DNA of 64,000 bases from JAGPUQ01 sp947084925 (GTDB lineage: Bacteria > Pseudomonadota > Gammaproteobacteria > Pseudomonadales > Porticoccaceae): the NCBI GenBank assembly GCA_947084925.1, contig CAMTUJ010000027.1:65550-129549 (forward strand), in the 5' to 3' direction. The notes under the pieces are model-generated. The model had not been told where the DNA came from. It made no database searches and was given only the letters and a program-made list of their open reading frames with translations. Below are positions 59,145 to 64,000 of this stretch, piece after piece. Position 1 is the stretch's first letter. The number at the start of each line of letters is the position of its first letter. Position numbers and translations under genes: made by a program.

Positions 59145-59924
59145 ATGTCCAGCCCGCTGACTCCCAGTCCCAGCACGCGCAGCTTCGCGGTGTGGCGCCG
59201 CAATTTTCGCGTCTGGCGCAAAATTCTGCTGCCCTCCGCGCTCGGCAACTTTGGCGAGCCGCTGCTGTACCTGATGGCCTTCGGCTACGGCTTCGGGCAA
59301 CTGGTGGGGGATCTCGGCCAACTGCCTTACATGGCGTTCCTGGCCTCCGGAATCATCTGCTCCAGCACCCTCTTCACCGCCAGCTTTGAGGCCATGTATT
59401 CCGCCTACACCCGCATGGCGGGCCAGCAGACCTGGGGCGCCATGCTGAATGCGCCCCTTACCGTGGACGACATCGTGCTCGGCGAGATTCTCTGGGCGGC
59501 GACCAAGGGGCTGATGAACGCCACCGCCATCCTCATCGTCGCCGCGCTGCTCGGCCTGGTCGCCGACCTGCGCGCGCTGCTGGCGCTGCCGGTACTGGCG
59601 CTGGCGGGGTTCACGTTTGCCGCCTGCGCCATGGTGGTGACGGCCAGATCGCGATCCTACGATTTTTTCCTCTATTACTTCACGCTGGTGCTGACGCCCA
59701 TGCTGCTCACCGGCGGCGTATTTTTCCCGCGCGAGCAGTTCCCCGAACTGCTGCAGGATCTCGCCTACCTGCTCCCGCTCGCGCATGTGGTCGATCTGGT
59801 GCGCCCGTTGCTCACCGGCGGCTCCCTGCATGTTCCGCTGCTGCATCTGCTGGTGATCGTCGCCTACGGCGCGGCGGGACTGCTGGTCGCGACCGCCGCC
59901 GTCCGCCGGCGTCTGGTGCGTTGA
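59145..59924 (+). CDS. NodJ-type ABC-2 exporter permease
   Basis: Integral membrane partner of the preceding ATPase, 259 residues, about six helices. Typical ABC-2 segments: ILLPSALGNFGEPLLYLMAFG, AFLASGIICSSTLFTASFE and the late LTPMLLTGGVFFPREQFPE. The pair matches the NodIJ arrangement, but nodulation is not implied; homologues occur broadly in gammaproteobacteria, substrate unknown. Confidence 0.88.
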   Translation: MSSPLTPSPSTRSFAVWRRNFRVWRKILLPSALGNFGEPLLYLMAFGYGFGQLVGDLGQLPYMAFLASGIICSSTLFTASFEAMYSAYTRMAGQQTWGAMLNAPLTVDDIVLGEILWAATKGLMNATAILIVAALLGLVADLRALLALPVLALAGFTFAACAMVVTARSRSYDFFLYYFTLVLTPMLLTGGVFFPREQFPELLQDLAYLLPLAHVVDLVRPLLTGGSLHVPLLHLLVIVAYGAAGLLVATAAVRRRLVR

Positions 59925-60023
59925 TCGCGCTCGCCACCTACACTGCCAGGGTGACTCGGCACACAGAGCGCCTGCGCAGTGCATGAACAAACCCGTTTCC
60001 CTGTTGTGTCCAAGGAGATCTCG

Positions 60024-60551
60024 ATGAAAGCCCGACTTTTGCTGTTGGCCCTGTTCGGTGCCGGCTGTGCCCAGGCCGCCGAGCTATCGGTGCCGATGAA
60101 TACCGTGGATGCGAAGGGCGCCGGTGCCGCGCTGGGCGTGGTGACCGTCACCGAATCAAGCCATGGCCTGGTGTTCACCCCGAAACTGAGCGGACTGGCG
60201 TCCGGACTGCGCGGTTTTCACGTGCACCAGAACCCCGCCTGCGGGCCGGCCGAGAAAGACGGCGCAACCGTGCCCGCCGGCGCCGCGGGCGGCCATTACG
60301 ATCCCGCCACCACGGGCCATCACGGTGCGCCCTGGGGCGACGGCCACCTCGGCGATCTGCCGCCGCTGTTCGTGGCGGCGGATGGCACGGCGACCCAGCC
60401 CGTGCTCGCGCCGCGCCTGACCAGGCTCGCCGACATCCAGGGCCGCGCCCTGGTGCTCCATGCCGGTGGCGACAATCATGCCGATCTGCCGGCCCCGCTG
60501 GGCGGGGGTGGCGCACGTCTGGCGTGTGGAGTGGTTGGAGCGGCGAACTAG
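60024..60551 (+). CDS. sodC: periplasmic Cu-Zn superoxide dismutase
   Basis: Dismutates superoxide in the periplasm. 175 residues after ATG 60024 (AAGGAG upstream). Signal peptide LLLLALFGAGCAQAAE. Metal ligands in GFHVHQNPACGP, GGHYDPATTGHHG, HLGDLPPLFV and ALVLHAGGDNHAD; the disulfide Cys pair is in NPACGP and LACGVVG. The end GGGGARLACGVVGAAN matches the family. It stands alone between an ABC exporter and a convergent patatin. Confidence 0.95.
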   Translation: MKARLLLLALFGAGCAQAAELSVPMNTVDAKGAGAALGVVTVTESSHGLVFTPKLSGLASGLRGFHVHQNPACGPAEKDGATVPAGAAGGHYDPATTGHHGAPWGDGHLGDLPPLFVAADGTATQPVLAPRLTRLADIQGRALVLHAGGDNHADLPAPLGGGGARLACGVVGAAN

Positions 60552-60643
60552 ACCGCTGTCCGGCGCGGCAAACCTGCCCAGCCCGTGCGGCAGATCGTTG
60601 AGAGAATGACTCCTGACCGGAAGCGAACCGGTTTTCCGGCTTG

Positions 60644-61570
60644 TCAGCCGGGATGGCTGGGCCCCGATGGCGCCCGGAGCCGCGGACCGGTCCGGTCCAG
60701 TTCCCGGGGGATGATTTCGGCGGCCGTGCGGTAGCCCACCTCGATCAGCTCGGCGGCGCGGTGGAATTCGTGGATGCGGCACAGGTTGCGGGGAATCTCC
60801 ACCAGGATGTCGGGCGGATAGGCCGCCATCTTCTGGCGCGCGATGGTGCTCTGCATGGCGTCGAACGCCTGGGTGGCGATATCCAGCATCTGCCAACTCA
60901 CCGGCACCGCGCTGCGCTCGCGCAAATTGTTCACGGCACGGCGCAGGTATCCGCTGTCGCTGTCGGCGCTGACCGGGGGGCTCTGCGCCTCGGGCGCGGC
61001 GAGTTGCACCTGGCCGCTGACGTTGATGGCGATGGTGAGGTCGGTGTCGTCGCCCAGCGTGGGCGCGATGGGCACCGGGTTGAGGATGCCGCCGTCCACC
61101 AGCAAGCCGCCGTTGAGCCGGTACGGCGAAAACAGCACCGGGATCGAGATCGAGGCGCGGATCGCTTCCAGGAGCGGTCCGCGGGTGAGCCAGACTTCGC
61201 GCCCGGTCTCGATGTTGGTGGCGACCGCGGTGAAGCGGATCGGCAGCGCCTCGATGGCGACAGCGCCGATCAGGTCGCGCAGCACTTCGGCGAGTTTGTC
61301 GCCGGCGATCAGGCCGGTGCGCGGCAGGGTGATATCGACGAGCGCGAGCAGTTCGCGCCGGGACTGCCCGAGCAACCAGCGTTCGTAGGCGGCGAGTTTC
61401 CCGGTCGCGTGGAGGCCGCCGATCAGGGCGCCGATCGAGCAGCCGGCGATGGATGCGATCCGATAGCCCTCTTCTTCCAGCCAGCGGATGACGCCGATAT
61501 GGGCGAGGCCGCGCGCGCCGCCGCTGCCGAGCACGAGGGAAACACTGCGCTGGCGCGGCGGCACGGTCAT
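60644..61570 (-). CDS. patatin-like phospholipase (RssA type)
   Basis: A 308-residue cytosolic patatin. Oxyanion loop GSGGARGLAHIGVI, the nucleophile G-x-S-x-G in GCSIGALIGGLHATG, and the Asp dyad DGG in LLVDGGILNPVPI. The catalytic dyad is intact, so lipid acyl hydrolase activity is likely; physiological substrate unknown. It follows pfp by 3 bases and is probably translated from the same message. Confidence 0.87.
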   Translation of the reverse strand: MTVPPRQRSVSLVLGSGGARGLAHIGVIRWLEEEGYRIASIAGCSIGALIGGLHATGKLAAYERWLLGQSRRELLALVDITLPRTGLIAGDKLAEVLRDLIGAVAIEALPIRFTAVATNIETGREVWLTRGPLLEAIRASISIPVLFSPYRLNGGLLVDGGILNPVPIAPTLGDDTDLTIAINVSGQVQLAAPEAQSPPVSADSDSGYLRRAVNNLRERSAVPVSWQMLDIATQAFDAMQSTIARQKMAAYPPDILVEIPRNLCRIHEFHRAAELIEVGYRTAAEIIPRELDRTGPRLRAPSGPSHPG

Positions 61571-61573
61571 TGG

Positions 61574-62836
61574 CTAGACGGCGAAGCGGGTTTTGAGCTT
61601 GCGCGGGACGAGCGCGTTGGCGGGCCGCGCGTAGCGGGGCACGCCGTTGTGATAGGGCGGATAGTCTTCGCCGGCGATCAGCGGCGCCAGGTATTCGCGC
61701 GCGGCGGGAGTGATGCCGAAGCCGTCGCGGGTGATGAAGGCGCGCGGCATGTTGCGCTCCACATTGGCGACCTTTTCCAGCGGCGCTTCGCCCAGGCTCC
61801 AACTGTATTTGCTGCCCGGTGCGCGCTCGATGGTGACCATCACGCCGTTCTTGCCCGCCAGCGCGTATTCGACCCCCGCGCGGCCCACCGCATAGGCCTG
61901 CTCGACATCGGTGGCGGAGGCGATATGGCGCGCCGCGCGTTGCAGGTAGTCGGCGAGTGCCCAGTGGTATTTGTAGCCGAGCGCCTCTTTCACCATGGTC
62001 GCCAGCGTCGGCGCTACGCCGCCCAGTTGCTTGTGGCCAAAGGCATCGGTGCCGCCGGCATCGGCGAGGAAAGCGCCGTCCGCGTAACGGGTGCCCTCGG
62101 AGGCGACGATCACACAGTAGCCGTTGCGCTTGACGGTGCGCTCGACCCGGGCCAGAAACTTCGCCCGGTCGAAGGCGATTTCCGGAAACAGAATGATGTG
62201 GGGTGGATCGCCGTCCCGTTCCGCCGCGAGTCCGCCGGCGGCGGCGATCCAGCCGGCGTGGCGCCCCATGACTTCCAGGATGAAGACCTTGGTCGAGGTC
62301 TCGCACATGGAAGCCACATCCAGACTGGCTTCGCGCGTCGCCACCGCGACGTACTTGGCCACCGAGCCGAAGCCCGGGCAGCAATCGGTCAACGGCAGAT
62401 CGTTGTCCACCGTCTTGGGAAGATGAATCGCCTGCAGCGGGTAGCCGTGGTCGCGCGCCAGTTGCGCTACCTTGAGGCAAGTGTCGGCGGAATCGCCGCC
62501 GCCGTTGTAGAGGAAGTAACCGATATTGTGGGCCTCGAACACGGCGAGCAGACGCTCGTACTGGGTGTTGTCCACGGCCGGGTTCCTGAGCTTGTAGCGG
62601 CAGGACCCGAAGGCGCCGGAAGGCGTGTGGCGCAGCGCCGCGATGGTTTTCGCGCTCTCCTTGCCGGTGTCGATCAACTCTTCGCGCAGCGCGCCCAGAA
62701 TGCCGTTGCGTCCCGCGTACACCGCGCCGATACGGCGGCGATTGGCGCGCGCGGCTTCGATCACGCCGCAGGCGGTGGCGTTGATCACCGCGGTGACGCC
62801 GCCGGACTGGGCATAGAACAGGTTGCGTTTGGTCAT
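61574..62836 (-). CDS. pfp: pyrophosphate-dependent 6-phosphofructokinase
   Basis: Reversible phosphorylation of fructose 6-phosphate using PPi, 420 residues. The two diagnostic sites indicate PPi rather than ATP: NGGGDSADTC has Asp where ATP enzymes have Gly (GGDGS), and LPKTVDNDLPLTD has Lys where ATP enzymes have Gly (PGTIDND). Start-of-chain FYAQSGGVTAVINATACG and VMGRHAGWIAAAGGLA are family motifs. ATG 62836 was selected; the frame continues upstream without support. The enzyme allows glycolytic and gluconeogenic flux without ATP use. Confidence 0.92.
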   Translation of the reverse strand: MTKRNLFYAQSGGVTAVINATACGVIEAARANRRRIGAVYAGRNGILGALREELIDTGKESAKTIAALRHTPSGAFGSCRYKLRNPAVDNTQYERLLAVFEAHNIGYFLYNGGGDSADTCLKVAQLARDHGYPLQAIHLPKTVDNDLPLTDCCPGFGSVAKYVAVATREASLDVASMCETSTKVFILEVMGRHAGWIAAAGGLAAERDGDPPHIILFPEIAFDRAKFLARVERTVKRNGYCVIVASEGTRYADGAFLADAGGTDAFGHKQLGGVAPTLATMVKEALGYKYHWALADYLQRAARHIASATDVEQAYAVGRAGVEYALAGKNGVMVTIERAPGSKYSWSLGEAPLEKVANVERNMPRAFITRDGFGITPAAREYLAPLIAGEDYPPYHNGVPRYARPANALVPRKLKTRFAV

Positions 62837-63053
62837 GAAAGATCCCGTTCGGACACTGTGCTCAGGGATGCCGGATGATACTGGAATCACCCTGTGGCCG
62901 CATGGCATGAGGCCCAAACATGGCCTTCATCGGAGGTGGTGGCTTCGCGGATTTGCCGTACTGGCAGACTTGAACCATCCTGCTCTGGTCTCTGGGCGAC
63001 CACGGCCCTCGGGCGATGCTACCCCCGGCAAATCGGGGAGGCCGCGCCGGGAT

Positions 63054-63313
63054 ATGTTGTCTATACAATACGACCCCGCAAATCGAATTCGATCCGTTCG
63101 TCCTTGACTGGATCGAATTCGATTTTGAAACAGCTTTTTATGCCGTCGATAGCCGGCGCGATTACGGAGAAACCCGTGTCCGCGCTTTGGGCTATCTCGG
63201 TGATCGCTTACCTGCGCTGGTGTACGTCGGGATTCCGCAAGGAATCCGCGTCATCAGCCTGCGCGGCCAACCAGCGAGAGGTGGCACGATATGAGCTCCA
63301 AACCCAAACTTGA
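63054..63313 (+). pseudogene. degenerate BrnT-family toxin
   Basis: Pieces of a BrnT ribonuclease toxin lie in three frames. A plausible start MLSIQYDPAN (63054) breaks off; the core IEFDFETAFYAVDSRRDYGE to GIRVISLR continues in a second frame; the normal C-terminus ANQREVARYE reappears in a third, ending at 63313. A 2-base loss near 63264 would explain the last switch. A direct repeat of ATCGAATTCGAT (63082-63093 and 63112-63123) marks the broken N-terminal part, where the usual Lys-His-Gly segment is missing. One frame from 63016 to 63294 gives a 92-residue hybrid. Partner BrnA follows, so the toxin is probably dead. Confidence 0.65.
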
Positions 63314-63566
63314 CCCGATGGACGACAACCCGGAATGGACCGAAGAGGACTTCAAACGGGCCGTGCCCTTCTCCGGCCTGCCGGAATCCTTGCGCAACAC
63401 GCTTTCCAGCCGCGCGCGCGGACCGCAAAAAGCTCCCGTGAAGGAGCGCATCTCCATTCGCCTGTCACCCGAAGTAGTCGCCAGTTTCCGCGCCACCGGC
63501 GCCGGCTGGCAAACCCGGCTGGACGCGACGTTGAAGGACTGGCTCAAGACCCACAGGCCTCAGTGA
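63291..63566 (+). CDS. brnA: BrnA-family antitoxin
   Basis: A 91-residue antitoxin and autoregulator of the BrnTA type II system. The N-terminal PEWTEEDFKRAVPFSGLPE toxin-binding arm and C-terminal ribbon-helix-helix ERISIRLSPEVVASFRATG then GWQTRLDATLKDWLKTH match the family. ATG 63291 overlaps the end of the remaining toxin frame (ATGA). The gene is intact, which fits a relic where the antitoxin outlives its toxin. Confidence 0.82.
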   Translation: MSSKPKLDPMDDNPEWTEEDFKRAVPFSGLPESLRNTLSSRARGPQKAPVKERISIRLSPEVVASFRATGAGWQTRLDATLKDWLKTHRPQ

Positions 63567-63909
63567 TTCGTAGGGCTACTCATACCCGCACACAGAGGCG
63601 AGTAGTGCACCGTTAATGCGACATTGGGGTCGGCCCTCGCGAACCATCCGGTCGACCGCTGCCTGCAAAGCGCTCCAGAAAACTCGATGCGAAGGATCAT
63701 TGCCATTCATGGCGCATGTGCCACTTTGATTCCATATTACAATAAGAGACCTGACCCCGGCGTTACATGATCACGGTTATGGGATACGAAATTTGGGGGC
63801 AAGGTCAGTTAGGCTTTGGTAGGCGGTCTTTAAGATCGTCAATTGCACGCTTTATGTCCCCCGGCCTCAAATATGAAGTGCAACACTTGCCGGGAGGTAA
63901 TGTGTTGCA
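63567..63909. other. non-coding stretch between brnA and the IS30 transposase
   Basis: About 343 bases with no supported gene and lower GC than the rest. It holds a CTGACC/GGTCAG pair near 63752 and 63805 flanking roughly 45 bases, an AATAAGAGACCTGACCCC-like tract, and at its end the left end of the insertion element. It looks like accessory DNA built by past insertions. Confidence 0.5.
63879..63909 (+). promoter_or_regulatory. hairpin covering the transposase ribosome-binding site
   Basis: TGCAACAC (63879-63886) pairs with GTGTTGCA (63902-63909) around a 15-base loop that contains GGGAGG, and the second arm abuts the ATG at 63910. In mRNA this would hold the ribosome site in a loop and the start beside a stem, a way to lower transposase translation. 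Confidence 0.5.
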
Positions 63910-64000
63910 ATGGGAACGAACTACAAACACCTGAGCTGTGAAGAACGCACGATGATCCAGTTGCATCTTGAGCAGGGCTGCACGCTGCGGGCAATTGCCC
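63910..64000 (+). CDS. IS30-family transposase (N-terminus, cut by window edge)
   Basis: Thirty complete residues are visible: MGTNYKHLSCEERTMIQLH then LEQGCTLRAIA. The pattern Y-x-H-L-S-x-E-E-R with G-x-x-L-R-x-I-A is the N-terminal helix-turn-helix of IS30 transposases that binds the terminal repeats. GGGAGG lies about 13 bases upstream. The DDE catalytic part is outside the window. Confidence 0.85.
   Translation, partial: MGTNYKHLSCEERTMIQLHLEQGCTLRAIA

Larger units (their letters stand above)
63868..64000 (+). mobile_element. IS30-family insertion sequence, left end only
   Basis: Transposase start and upstream region of an IS30-type element run off the right edge. The probable left terminal inverted repeat lies near 63868-63886 (AAATATGAAGTGCAACAC region), 24-42 bases before the transposase ATG, a usual distance. 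The exact tip and target duplication cannot be set because the right end is not in the window. Confidence 0.65.

Noticed and set aside
60156..62480. Open frame of 774 codons on the minus strand across sodC, patatin and pfp
   Set aside because: Arg-rich shadow of three genes with clear catalytic motifs in other frames.
63740..63820. AATAAGAGACCTGACC tract and the CTGACC/GGTCAG pair as ends of a mobile element
   Set aside because: Only six bases pair and no transposase or target duplication lies between them; kept only as a note on accessory DNA.

Overview
The window is a GC-rich, tightly packed stretch of bacterial chromosome, almost certainly from a gammaproteobacterium. The pointers are the order glnA, DUF4124 gene, ntrB, ntrC; PstC and PstA of the long marine/environmental gammaproteobacterial form; secB-grxC-rhodanese divergent from gpmI-envC-ctpA; nrdR-ribD-ribE-ribBA-ribH-nusB-thiL-pgpA; and chorismate lyase with UbiA. 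The genus cannot be fixed by eye. Most genes are housekeeping genes joined by 1-8 base overlaps (ATGA, GTGA, TTGA), with many GTG or TTG starts. No rRNA and no CRISPR array were seen.

Layout. 1-803: glyQ, cut by the left edge. 941-1861: secreted metallo-beta-lactamase-fold hydrolase. 1939-7473: phosphate uptake operon pstS-pstC-pstA-pstB-phoU behind a four-unit Pho box, with a hairpin terminator between pstS and pstC. 7488-10599: M48 lipoprotein protease, DUF938 methyltransferase, COG3146 acyltransferase-like protein. 10593-12577: phoB-phoR with its own near-perfect Pho box. 12666-15210: lpxR-like gene, ubiC, ubiA. 15295-22891: crotonase, EAL-CBS-GGDEF protein, LplT-like transporter, mscL, a phosphatase-like protein, a beta-helix protein with an IPTL-type C-terminal tail, and a RpiR/HexR-like regulator. 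23027-30999: uvrD, dtd, pip, an orphan membrane protein, typA, thiI. 31272-36189: nitrogen control block (sigma-54 promoter, glnA, DUF4124 gene, ntrB, ntrC). 36231-42082: secB-grxC-rhodanese facing gpmI-envC-ctpA and a small DUF6316 gene. 42127-50676: one long minus-strand run from glyA through nrdR, the riboflavin genes, nusB, thiL, pgpA and an aspartic protease to hisF.

50781-54142 is a polyhydroxyalkanoate (PHA) locus: PhaQ-like PadR repressor, small PhaE/PhaR-like subunit, compact PHA synthase PhaC and a GNAT acetyltransferase on the minus strand, with a phasin divergently transcribed from a strong sigma-70 promoter that carries repeated TAACTGCA elements. A lipase-like hydrolase follows, then a CocE/NonD hydrolase gene broken by a frameshift. 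57010-62836 holds tRNA-Met, a PHP phosphoesterase, a NodIJ-type ABC exporter, sodC, a patatin and a pyrophosphate-dependent phosphofructokinase. The right end (63054-64000) is accessory DNA: a decayed BrnT toxin with an intact BrnA antitoxin, then the left end of an IS30-family element cut by the window edge.

The regulatory picture is coherent. Phosphate starvation acts through PhoR-PhoB on pst and on phoBR itself. Nitrogen limitation acts through NtrB-NtrC and sigma-54 on glnA. Carbon storage is probably controlled by the PhaQ-like repressor at the phasin/phaQ intergenic region. No wholly undescribed system was found. The most interesting parts are the PHA locus, the toxin-antitoxin remnant and the IPTL-tailed beta-helix protein.
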